From the NCBI GenBank assembly GCA_029933895.1, contig JAOZNG010000003.1:5055-24177 (forward strand): a stretch of 19,123 bases of DNA. The letters are read 5' to 3'. The stretch is from an archaeon (GTDB lineage: Archaea > Altiarchaeota > Altiarchaeia > IMC4 > QMZM01). Of the stretch, positions 13,268-19,123 are shown piece by piece; position 1 is the stretch's first letter, and each line of letters begins with the position of its first letter. The notes beneath the pieces are model-generated. The model was not told the DNA's origin, did no database searches, and saw only the letters and a list, made by a program, of their open reading frames with translations. A program made the translations under genes and the position numbers.

Positions 13268-13433
13268 TGGGGCTGGAGGGATTTGAACCCCCATCGGCAG
13301 GTCACTCCATCCAGTTTCCTCAGGACCCACAGTCTCTGACCTGGTTTTCGTCATCTCTCCCCTCCGGGAAATCAGCGCTCCAGTATAATCTGATGCTGGA
13401 GCCCGCTAGGATGCCTGGTTACCCCACAGCCCC
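13268..13433 (-). tRNA. tRNA-Trp (anticodon CCA) with a 93-nt intron
   Basis: The exons are 13396-13433 and 13268-13302, 73 nt when joined, without encoded CCA. The acceptor stem GGGGCTG/CAGCCCC is perfect, the anticodon stem is GCGGG/CCTGC, the joined anticodon loop is CTCCAGA with CCA at 13397-13399, and the T arm is intact (GGGTTCAAATCCC). The intron lies between positions 37 and 38, the usual archaeal site. The bulge-helix-bulge is visible: the 4-bp central helix CTCC/GGAG is flanked by 3-nt bulges AGC and TGA, with inner helix ATC/GAT. TATA-like TATATA and CATATA blocks lie 14-20 nt upstream. Confidence 0.95.
13303..13395 (-). ncRNA. tRNA-Trp intron acting as box C/D methylation guide
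   Basis: The intron begins CATCAGATTATA and then has CTGGAGCG directly before a D-type box CTGA (13372-13375). The segment CTGGAGC pairs with the tRNA's own GCTCCAG (31-37). The fifth base upstream of the box faces C34, the base expected under the N+5 rule. A hairpin (TCCC/GGGA) leads to a C-type box ATGACGA (13348-13354), and a second CTGA lies at 13320-13323 near the 3' end. In euryarchaea the tRNA-Trp intron is known to guide methylation of C34 and U39. Here position 39 is C and the second guide (ACTGTGGGTC) does not match the tRNA. A canonical upstream box C is not evident. Confidence 0.75.
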
Positions 13434-13443
13434 TCTCGTTGAG

Positions 13444-13458
13444 TATATAGTATATGGA
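13444..13458 (-). promoter_or_regulatory. TATA region of tRNA-Trp
   Basis: On the minus strand CATATACTATATAC lies 11-25 nt upstream of the first tRNA base. The 5'-proximal block is at a suitable distance for a TATA box if transcription starts a few bases before the tRNA. Confidence 0.4.
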
Positions 13459-13517
13459 GTCCACATCAAAATATAAGTGATTATTTCATTCCCTGAATCC
13501 TATATTTATGTTGGAGA

Positions 13518-15584
13518 ATGCACTTGGATGACGCACCTATCCCTGGGAGATTCAGGGACTTGTTCAGCTCTGAGGGTATAGTGGAATTGTATCCCCCACA
13601 GAATCTGCTCGTGGAGAGTGGGGCCATGGAGGGACGGAACACTGTTTTATCGACTCCCACGGCATCCGGCAAGACCTTTGCAGCAGAGTTATTGATGGCT
13701 GGGAAGCTCTCGGAGGGTAAAAAGATAGTCTATGTCGTTCCCTTGAAGGCCCTGGCCTACGAGAAATACCTAGACTTCAAAAAATACGAGAAACTAGGCT
13801 TCAAGGTCAGGATTGAGATAGGAGACCTTGATTCCTCTAGATACAGGAACAGCTTGGACTTTGATGTTCTTGTTTCCACTGCGGAGAAATGTGATTCCAT
13901 TCTAAGATCCAGGCCGGAGTGGTTTGAGAACACTGGTATGCTGGTCTTGGATGAAGTGCACTTGATAGCATCAGACAGGGGACCTGTGTATGAAATACTG
14001 GCTGCGAAATTCAGGAAATTGTTCAGTGAGATGCAGATTCTGGCTTTGTCTGCTACCATAGGAAACCCGGAGGAGCTTTCCGGATGGCTTGATGCAGAGC
14101 TAGTATCCTCGGAATGGAGGCCTGTGGAGTTAACGGAGAAGGTTGCTGTTGGAGCGGATAAGAACAGGAAACTGGTTGAGCTTGTAAGAGATTCGCTGGT
14201 GGATGGGGGACAGACTCTTGTTTTCGTCAGCTCTAGGAGGAGTGCTGAGTCTGTGGCAGAGAATCTTGGCTTAGCTCTCGGGTTAGAATGTGGTGTTGAG
14301 CTAGAGGGTCTAGGTGAAGAGATACTTAATGCGTTGACTTCTCCCACAGAGCAGTGCAGGAGGCTTTCTGTTTGCGCCAGAAATGGTGTGGTATTCCATC
14401 ACGCGGGTATCACTGGCAGGCAGAGGACATTGATTGAGGACGCCTTCAGGGAGGGATTGCTGAAGGTTATCGCAGCGACTCCAACGCTTGCTGCGGGAGT
14501 AAATCTCCCATCTAGGACCGTTATCGTTCGGGATTTAACAAGATATGGCAGCTCTGGCTCGAAGTATATCCCTGTCTTGGAGTACAAGCAGCAGGTTGGC
14601 AGGGCAGGAAGACCTAAATACGACAGGGTCGGTTTAGCGTATTCCATAGCTAGAAACGAGTCTGAGGCGGATTTCGTTTTCGAGAAATACGTTAAGGGGG
14701 AGATTGAATCCATATATTCGGTACTTGGCGTGGAGCCGGTCCTCAGGTGTCACGTGCTGGCGTCGATTGCTTCATCATTCACGAGAACAGGGGATTCCCT
14801 GACGGAGTTCTTTCAGTCCACCTTCTTCGGATTCCAGTATGGTATTGAAGGCTTCAGTTCACTGCTGGAGAAGGTGTTGGATAAGCTTGAGTTCTGGGGT
14901 TTCATCAGGACAGGCATGGATGGTTTATTGTTACCTACAGACTTAGGCAGGCGGATTTCTGAGTTATATATCGACCCCCAGACAGCGTTCAATTACATTA
15001 ACCTGATGCAGAAAGCGGAGAAGGAGGATAGATTTCCCTCTCTTGGTTTGCTGGAGATGTTGTGTGATTCAGCTGAGCTGCCTTTGTTGTACGTGAAGAA
15101 AGGGGATGAGCAGACGCTGTGGGAGGAGGCTTTCCAGAACCCCGGGCAGCTTTTAAGGGAACTGGACGGCTTTGAGCTGGATTACGGCTTCCTGGAACGG
15201 TACCGGACGGCCAAGCTTCTGGAGTTGTGGGTGTCTGAGGCTTCAGAGGAGTTCATATACAAGCGCTTTAATATCCCTCCTGGAATGCTTTACCGGAAGA
15301 CTTCAGTAGCTGAGTGGCTTGCTTACTCTGCTTCCGAGATTGCGCGAATCCTTGAACTGAAGAAGTCAGCTGGAGAGATGAGCAAGATGGAGTTAAGGCT
15401 ACGTAACGGCGTCAGGGAAGAGCTTGTTCCCTTAATAAAAATAAAGGGTATTGGACGGATCAGGGCTAGACGTTTATACAACATGGGATACAAGAAACCA
15501 TCCGACCTGAGGGAAGCAGACATCAAAGAACTTGCATCTGTTGTGGGAAGGGAAACAGCCAGGAAAATAAAGACAGATGCATAA
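13518..15584 (+). CDS. hel308: Hel308 family DNA helicase
   Basis: This 688-residue superfamily 2 helicase has the Q-type motif LYPPQ (24-28), Walker A TPTASGKT (46-53), DEVH box (145-148, LVLDEVHLIASDRG), LSATIGNPEEL, FVSSRRSAESVA, and then HHAGITGRQRTLIEDAF, ATPTLAAGVNLPSR and QQVGRAGRP (motifs V and VI). The C terminus has a helix-hairpin-helix region (about 633-685: LIKIKGIGRIRARRLYNMGYKKPSDL). Hel308 unwinds lagging strands at stalled forks with 3'-5' polarity. Length is normal. ATG 13518 matches the family N terminus; GGAG just before it is too close to be a good Shine-Dalgarno. An inverted 10-bp word (TCCCTGAATC and its complement) flanks the start at 13490 and 13549. Confidence 0.96.
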   Translation: MHLDDAPIPGRFRDLFSSEGIVELYPPQNLLVESGAMEGRNTVLSTPTASGKTFAAELLMAGKLSEGKKIVYVVPLKALAYEKYLDFKKYEKLGFKVRIEIGDLDSSRYRNSLDFDVLVSTAEKCDSILRSRPEWFENTGMLVLDEVHLIASDRGPVYEILAAKFRKLFSEMQILALSATIGNPEELSGWLDAELVSSEWRPVELTEKVAVGADKNRKLVELVRDSLVDGGQTLVFVSSRRSAESVAENLGLALGLECGVELEGLGEEILNALTSPTEQCRRLSVCARNGVVFHHAGITGRQRTLIEDAFREGLLKVIAATPTLAAGVNLPSRTVIVRDLTRYGSSGSKYIPVLEYKQQVGRAGRPKYDRVGLAYSIARNESEADFVFEKYVKGEIESIYSVLGVEPVLRCHVLASIASSFTRTGDSLTEFFQSTFFGFQYGIEGFSSLLEKVLDKLEFWGFIRTGMDGLLLPTDLGRRISELYIDPQTAFNYINLMQKAEKEDRFPSLGLLEMLCDSAELPLLYVKKGDEQTLWEEAFQNPGQLLRELDGFELDYGFLERYRTAKLLELWVSEASEEFIYKRFNIPPGMLYRKTSVAEWLAYSASEIARILELKKSAGEMSKMELRLRNGVREELVPLIKIKGIGRIRARRLYNMGYKKPSDLREADIKELASVVGRETARKIKTDA

Positions 15585-15712
15585 ATAGTTGCTTATATAA
15601 AGAAAAGCTGGAGTCTGTTGTTGAAGAATTCAACTCAGATGTATGGTCTGGCGTCCTTCGTTTTCATGGTCTTATATAGGATCCTTCTTTTTGATGACGT
15701 GGGAGACATGTT
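15585..15712. other. Intergenic region after hel308 with two TATA-like blocks
   Basis: These 128 bases lie between two convergent genes. They hold TTATATAAAG (15593-15602) and CTTATATAGG (15671-15680), both plus-strand TATA-like, and an inverted repeat GTTGAA-GAA-TTCAAC (15620-15634) about 25 nt after the first. No coding frame or recognisable RNA follows. This is the only convergent junction here with a real spacer, so a small or antisense RNA is possible but not shown. Confidence 0.35.
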
Positions 15713-16654
15713 TCAGTTGCCTGATCCAAGCTCTTCCAGTATCTGGCAGGCCTTGCATCTCTCTCCTGAGGTGGGGTCTCCGCATGTAATACAGTGGCTT
15801 ATTTTAGCGGGCTCCTTTCCCTGGCTTAATCTCTCTATGAGGTTGTCTGTGGATTTAAGTATCTGGAACCTGCTGCCCGGGTGATTGCTCTCCAGTAAAT
15901 CAACAAACTTCCTGATGGTCTGTCTGAACGCCTCCCCTGAGTAGGGGCATCTCTCGGGATGGAATGGTAGCTCTTTTATCTTGGCGTATTCAAGGATTTC
16001 CTCCACAGGGCATTCCCTTAACGGTTTTATTCTTGCAACAAAGCCGGAGTCCTCCAGAATCCCTGCCCTGGCCCCCATCCTCTCTATGCGGTCCAGATCC
16101 CCCCGGATGTAGTTCATCAGGGAGGTCTGCACCTCATCGTCCAGATTATGCCCGGTAACAATCTTATCCAGGTTTAAATCCCTGCCTTTATCGTTCAAGA
16201 GCTTCCTCCTTAAAACACCACAATAGCTGCACACAGGCACTCTCTTATCTGAACCCAGTTTTACGATTTCGTCTACCCTGAAACCATAACTCTCCCTGAA
16301 TGAATAAACCTGATGCTCTATTCCTAGCTGTTCACATAATCCGGCTGCTGCCTTAATTGATTTATCCCTGAAGCCTTCAATACCCTCATCTATTGTGTAG
16401 GCAACCAGCTCCGAGGAGGGAACCCTGTCCACCAGCTTTTTCATTATATGGAGTGCTACAGCAGAATCCTTCCCTCCGGATAAGGCAACACCTATTCTAT
16501 CCTCTCGATGCAGGAGCTTATTCAACCTTATTGTCCTCTTCACCCTCTTCTCAAACAACCGGGTGAAGCATCTCCTGCAGAGCGATTCCCCGAGGTGGCC
16601 TGATTCTGTAACAGAATCCCTGTTGCATCTAGAGCACTTATTTTTTGACTCCAC
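15713..16654 (-). CDS. tRNA 2-thiolation protein, Ncs6/TtuA (TtcA-like) family
   Basis: This 313-residue PP-loop ATPase thiolates tRNA. The N-terminal zinc finger is CSRC (7-10) with CRRC (26-29). The PP-loop is SGGKDS (59-64) and GHNLDDEVQT lies at 168-177. Three Cys that bind the [4Fe-4S] cluster in this family are present: Cys142 and Cys145 (CSYC) and Cys236 (RCPY). A second zinc finger CITCGDPTSGERCKAC ends the protein. The family makes s2U34 (NcsA/Ncs6) or s2T54 (TtuA in thermophiles). Elp3 in the same window favours U34, but the sequence alone does not decide. The start is GTG 16654 with GAGGA upstream, overlapping the preceding gene by 17 bases, so the two are probably coupled. Confidence 0.92.
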   Translation of the reverse strand: MESKNKCSRCNRDSVTESGHLGESLCRRCFTRLFEKRVKRTIRLNKLLHREDRIGVALSGGKDSAVALHIMKKLVDRVPSSELVAYTIDEGIEGFRDKSIKAAAGLCEQLGIEHQVYSFRESYGFRVDEIVKLGSDKRVPVCSYCGVLRRKLLNDKGRDLNLDKIVTGHNLDDEVQTSLMNYIRGDLDRIERMGARAGILEDSGFVARIKPLRECPVEEILEYAKIKELPFHPERCPYSGEAFRQTIRKFVDLLESNHPGSRFQILKSTDNLIERLSQGKEPAKISHCITCGDPTSGERCKACQILEELGSGN

Positions 16655-17090
16655 ATCTGTCCTCTATCTCCCTGAGAAGGCGGTAGATGAAGTCAGAGCT
16701 TTTATCTATGACATCTGGCTTGGTGTAGTCCCTGAATGCCTGGCTTGGCTTCTTGTTTTTAGCGAACCTGTATCTTGAGCCAAACCTTTCCACAAGCTCT
16801 ATATCCCTATAAAACCTCAGCCAAATCTGTAGGTTCCTCATAGTTAAACCCTTCTCTATGTTCTTTTTTCCCCTATTCTCTCTCAACCTGATTATTTCAT
16901 CCCTTAACTCATCGCTTGTTAATCCCATGTCCTGTTTCTTTGCATTAAGAAGAGCCTCGAATACATCAATCGCTGTCTCCCTGCTAATCCCCAGGGTGTC
17001 GAGGAACAACGCTATAAGCTCTCTCTCGTCCTCAAGCATAAGGCTGCTGTCATCATACCACCTGAGTCTTATATCAGCAAGCAAATTCAT
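16638..17090 (-). CDS. Unrecognised archaeal protein, alpha-helical, coupled to the tRNA thiolase
   Basis: I do not recognise this 150-residue soluble protein. It is largely helical and charged. The N-terminal half (LEDERELIALFLDTLGISRETAIDVFEALLNAK) looks like a small helical domain. The middle (LTSDELRDEIIRLRENRG-KKNIEKGLTMRNLQIWLRFYRDIELVERFGSRYRF) has the helix-helix-strand pattern of a winged helix, with the strand-like FGSRYRF as a possible wing. No metal or catalytic motif is seen. ATG 17090 has AGGTG 7 nt upstream. Its end overlaps the thiolase start by 17 bases, a layout suggesting co-translation. A DNA- or RNA-binding regulator is a guess based only on predicted shape. It is divergent from mfnB. 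Confidence 0.8.
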   Translation of the reverse strand: MNLLADIRLRWYDDSSLMLEDERELIALFLDTLGISRETAIDVFEALLNAKKQDMGLTSDELRDEIIRLRENRGKKNIEKGLTMRNLQIWLRFYRDIELVERFGSRYRFAKNKKPSQAFRDYTKPDVIDKSSDFIYRLLREIEDRCGVKK

Positions 17091-17119
17091 AGATAAACAC
17101 CTATATTATTACTATGGTT

Positions 17120-17124
17120 GAGGT
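17120..17124 (+). promoter_or_regulatory. Shine-Dalgarno that sets the mfnB start
   Basis: GAGGT lies 8 nt upstream of ATG 17133. An in-frame TTG at 17118 would extend the protein by five residues but would place this site inside the gene. A TATA-like CTATATTATT (17101-17110) lies further upstream. Confidence 0.55.
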
Positions 17125-17132
17125 TTCTAAAA

Positions 17133-17849
17133 ATGAGGCTTTTGGTTAGTCCAAGAAACAGGGCTGAGGCGGTGGAAGCAGTTCAGGGTGGTGCGGATAT
17201 AATAGATGTCAAAAACCCGGATGAGGGATCTCTTGGCGCTAATTATCCCTGGGTTATATCTGAAATCCGGGAGGTGGTTCCGGCAGCGAGGGAGGTAAGC
17301 GCTGCCGTGGGTGATTTCCTATACCTCCCCGGAACAGCTTCCCTGGCTGCTAGAGGTGCTGCATCCCTTGGAGTGGATTACGTGAAGATAGGACTCCATG
17401 GTATTAAAGATTTATTCCAGGGTTTTGATATTGCCTCCTCTGTTGTAAAGTCAGTCAGGGAGTGTAATACTGGTGCGAAGGTTGTTGTTGCAGGTTATGC
17501 AGACTATGAATTAATTGATTCAATATCTCCAGAGGATGTTCTGAGGGCCTCTGTTAAGGCGGGAGCTGATGTTTACATGCTTGACACTGCCTTAAAGGAC
17601 GGCAGGAATTTATTTGATCACCTGTCTGCCGTGGATTTAGCTGGATTGGTTGATGTAGCGCATGAGAGAGGCCTTCTGGTTGCGGTAGGCGGCTCACTGG
17701 ATGGAGATAATGTTAAGACCCTCCTTGATGCTGGTATTGATATACTGGGTGTTAGGGGTGCTGTCTGCTCCCGGGGGGACAGGGTGGATGGCTCCATCAG
17801 GAGAGAGAGGGTTGCGGCTCTGAAGGAGTTAATAGAAAACAGTAGATAA
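17133..17849 (+). CDS. mfnB: (5-formylfuran-3-yl)methyl phosphate synthase MfnB
   Basis: This 238-residue TIM-barrel enzyme condenses two glyceraldehyde-3-phosphate molecules to the furan precursor of methanofuran. It starts MRLLVSPRNRAEAVEAVQGGADIIDVKNPDEGSLGANYPWVI, the family signature. The Schiff-base and active-site lysines fall exactly at the positions known from the Methanocaldococcus enzyme: Lys27 (DVKNP), Lys85 (YVKIGLHG) and Lys155 (DTALKDG). Length is typical. The start at ATG 17133 is backed by GAGGT upstream and by this numbering. Methanofuran carries formyl groups in methanogenesis, its reversal, and other archaeal C1 pathways, so the organism probably makes that coenzyme. The next gene starts 32 nt downstream. 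Confidence 0.95.
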   Translation: MRLLVSPRNRAEAVEAVQGGADIIDVKNPDEGSLGANYPWVISEIREVVPAAREVSAAVGDFLYLPGTASLAARGAASLGVDYVKIGLHGIKDLFQGFDIASSVVKSVRECNTGAKVVVAGYADYELIDSISPEDVLRASVKAGADVYMLDTALKDGRNLFDHLSAVDLAGLVDVAHERGLLVAVGGSLDGDNVKTLLDAGIDILGVRGAVCSRGDRVDGSIRRERVAALKELIENSR

Positions 17850-17855
17850 TATTTT

Positions 17856-17879
17856 TACATTGAAATACAATACATTGAA
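17856..17879 (+). repeat. 9-bp direct repeat upstream of the 166-residue protein gene
   Basis: TACATTGAA occurs at 17856-17864 and again at 17871-17879, 15 bp apart start to start, in the 32-bp gap after mfnB. The second copy ends 2 nt before ATG 17882. No Shine-Dalgarno is seen, so the repeats may mark a promoter or regulator-binding site. Confidence 0.45.
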
Positions 17880-17881
17880 CA

Positions 17882-18382
17882 ATGAGCAATGAACCCTTGA
17901 TTGACAGGAGATTCAATGAAGACATTGATCTGTCCAAGAAGCTGAGTGGAGGGTCTATTCTGGCGAGGGCGTATATTGAGGTTCAGGGCAACGACCAGGA
18001 GGCTGCTGAGAAGGCGCTTGAGACCACGGTATTCGGTAATCTACTGGGAGAGAAATATGTTGACGTCTTGAGGGTGCGTTTTTTCGACATAAGAGAAGAT
18101 GAGTCAGGTGATTACTTTTCTGGTGTTGCTGAGATAAAATTTCTGGTGAGGGATTTCAGATGGTTTATCTCTATTGTTATGAGGTATGGACCTTCTGCTG
18201 TTGAGATAATTGAGCCACATAGTGTGAATCTGTCATTGGATGAGATGCATTCCATACTGGCCGATGTTTCCGAGGTGAGCCAGTCTTATGCCTCGCAGAT
18301 CATGTCTCTCTTAAAAGATGATGAGAGGAGAAGGCTTTACCAAAAGATTCTCAGCGAGGCGGATAAAGGTTGTAGCATGTAA
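17882..18382 (+). CDS. Unrecognised 166-residue archaeal protein
   Basis: I do not recognise this protein. It is soluble and acidic, without signal peptide or membrane helix. The N-terminal half reads like alternating strands and helices (ILARAYIEVQGNDQEAAEKALETTVFGNLLGEKYVDVLRVRFFDIRE). A central segment follows (YFSGVAEIKFLVRDFRWFISIVMRYGPSAVEIIEP), then a helical C terminus (LSLDEMHSILADVSEVSQSYASQIMSLLKDDERRRLYQKIL). The YGPSAVEIIEP stretch resembles the end of WYL-type ligand-sensing domains, which also finish with a GxxVEVLEP-like strand, but the rest does not clearly match. It is followed 16 nt later by a membrane-protein gene on the same strand and probably shares its mRNA. A sensor or adaptor role is speculative. 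Confidence 0.8.
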   Translation: MSNEPLIDRRFNEDIDLSKKLSGGSILARAYIEVQGNDQEAAEKALETTVFGNLLGEKYVDVLRVRFFDIREDESGDYFSGVAEIKFLVRDFRWFISIVMRYGPSAVEIIEPHSVNLSLDEMHSILADVSEVSQSYASQIMSLLKDDERRRLYQKILSEADKGCSM

Positions 18383-18398
18383 ACTTGATGAAGGAAAC

Positions 18399-19123
18399 AT
18401 GAAATCCATAATGAGGTATTCCCTGATTGTGCTTTTTTTAGCGTGCCTGTCTTTCGCTCAGGTTCCTGAGTCTAGTGTGTACCCTGATGAGTTTGGAATC
18501 TCTTCTGTTGATTACATAAGCCTTGATATTAAAATAAACGGTTTTGTTGACGTGGAGAAGGCCCTAACCTTAAGTGATGAAACAGCAGGGGTGGTTGTCT
18601 CATATCCTGTTGAGGATTTAAGAGTGGTTGGGGTTAATGATGAGGAATTGGTCTATACCACTGAGGGTATGGATGGTAGAGTGCTTGTTAAGTTTCTGGG
18701 AGGTGAAGGGAACAGGGTGCGTCTTTATTACTCAACCGATCATCTGGTGGGAAAGAATGGCTCCAGGTGGACTGTGCGTTATTCAACGTCAGCTAATCAG
18801 CAGCATACATTGATATACCTGCATTTCCCTCCTAACACAAAGATACTCCCTCTTCCTGGGGATATCCTTTTCTCTCCCATAGAGAATGGTTTACTGGTGT
18901 ATCCTGATTCTGACGTGTTTTCTTTCAGGATAGATTATGAGCTGCAGCAGCCGGATTCCACTGCTCTGACAACATCAAACGAGGTTTATATCTTTCTTGG
19001 TTTTTTGGCTTTAGGTGTGTTGATGTTGTTTTTCTGGATACGGGGCAGGAAACTGGATGTTGATTCTGGAAAGGATCTGGTAGCTGGCGGGGAACAGGTT
19101 AAGGGCTTTGGGGTGATGGATTC
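18399..19123 (+). CDS. Secreted, membrane-anchored protein, truncated by the window edge
   Basis: ATG 18399 follows AGGA at 4 nt spacing and opens a frame that runs to the window end, giving 241 residues with no stop. A signal peptide is clear: a basic start, a hydrophobic stretch SLIVLFLACLSFA, and probable cleavage before QVPES (residue 21). A beta-rich outside domain follows (about 25-190; DIKINGFVDVEKALTLSD, VRLYYSTDHLV, TVRYSTSA, LIYLHFPPNTKILPLP). A membrane helix (about 197-215, EVYIFLGFLALGVLMLFFWI) leads to a charged cytoplasmic start. This plan, an outside beta domain, one helix, then a cytoplasmic part, is shared by archaeal membrane-anchored helix-turn-helix regulators, but the cytoplasmic domain is outside the window. 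Confidence 0.8.
   Translation, partial: MKSIMRYSLIVLFLACLSFAQVPESSVYPDEFGISSVDYISLDIKINGFVDVEKALTLSDETAGVVVSYPVEDLRVVGVNDEELVYTTEGMDGRVLVKFLGGEGNRVRLYYSTDHLVGKNGSRWTVRYSTSANQQHTLIYLHFPPNTKILPLPGDILFSPIENGLLVYPDSDVFSFRIDYELQQPDSTALTTSNEVYIFLGFLALGVLMLFFWIRGRKLDVDSGKDLVAGGEQVKGFGVMD

Noticed and set aside
13757..14347. 196-codon open frame on the minus strand
   Set aside because: Antisense to the motor domain of hel308, with a Ser-rich composition and no motif.
15691..15724. Possible box C/D small RNA (TGATGA at 15692, CTGA at 15721)
   Set aside because: The 23-nt spacing does not fit a C-D' guide unit, no C' or second D box is seen, and it runs into the coding end of the thiolase gene.
1..19123. 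CRISPR array, insertion sequence, integrase or prophage segment
   Set aside because: No regularly spaced repeats, transposase motifs, attachment-site duplication at either tRNA, or phage genes were found.

Overview
The window is archaeal chromosome. The markers are Orc1/Cdc6, archaeal SepF, ribosomal protein eS17, aMBF1, stand-alone Bud32, Hel308, archaeal prepilin peptidase, a tRNA-Trp with a bulge-helix-bulge intron, and TATA boxes about 25 nt upstream of several start codons (leaderless mRNAs). MfnB (methanofuran synthesis) and a MetV-MetF pair suggest a euryarchaeal-type lineage with an archaeal C1 pathway in which a MetF-type reductase may replace F420-dependent Mer. From memory, that combination is reported for groups such as ANME-1 and Altiarchaeota. 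The lineage itself cannot be fixed from this window. I see no insertion sequence, phage gene, CRISPR array or foreign-looking island.

Layout. 1-183 (-): truncated 5' part of a small protein, divergent from a RibL-like nucleotidyltransferase (229-651). 652-2399: sepF and orc1/cdc6, divergent, with an inverted repeat between them. 2557-3986: metV-metF, overlapping by ATGA, with an inverted repeat in the promoter/leader. 3957-4918 (-): endonuclease III preceded by a small membrane protein that starts at TTG behind a strong Shine-Dalgarno (SD) sequence. 5028-5189: a 53-residue AbrB-like regulator behind a palindrome. 5184-6759 (-): prepilin peptidase and a HAD phosphatase. 6801-7394: VIT1/CCC1-like transporter. 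7391-7990 (-): Bud32. 7991-8337: no convincing gene. 8338-8411: tRNA-Gly(GCC). 8516-11296: SppA, eS17, Elp3. 11282-13234 (-): site-2 protease and aMBF1. 13268-13433 (-): tRNA-Trp with a 93-nt intron carrying a box C/D guide. 13518-15584: Hel308. 15713-17090 (-): a Ncs6/TtuA-family tRNA thiolase and an unrecognised protein. 17133-19123: MfnB, an unrecognised 166-residue protein, and a truncated secreted/membrane-anchored protein.

Themes. Translation and tRNA modification recur: Elp3 and the Ncs6-like thiolase fit wobble-uridine modification, Bud32 belongs to the t6A complex, the tRNA-Trp intron appears to guide methylation of its own wobble base, and eS17 is a ribosomal protein. Other groups are DNA replication/repair/division (Orc1/Cdc6, Hel308, Nth, SepF), membrane proteolysis (SppA, S2P, prepilin peptidase) and C1/coenzyme metabolism (MetVF, MfnB, RibL). 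Convergent gene pairs are packed so tightly that their stop codons usually abut or overlap.

The items most worth a second look are the cis-acting C34 guide in the tRNA-Trp intron, the MetVF plus MfnB combination, the palindrome and repeat structures in three promoters, the unrecognised pair at 17882-19123, and a strongly over-represented TCAGGGA/TCCCTGA word.
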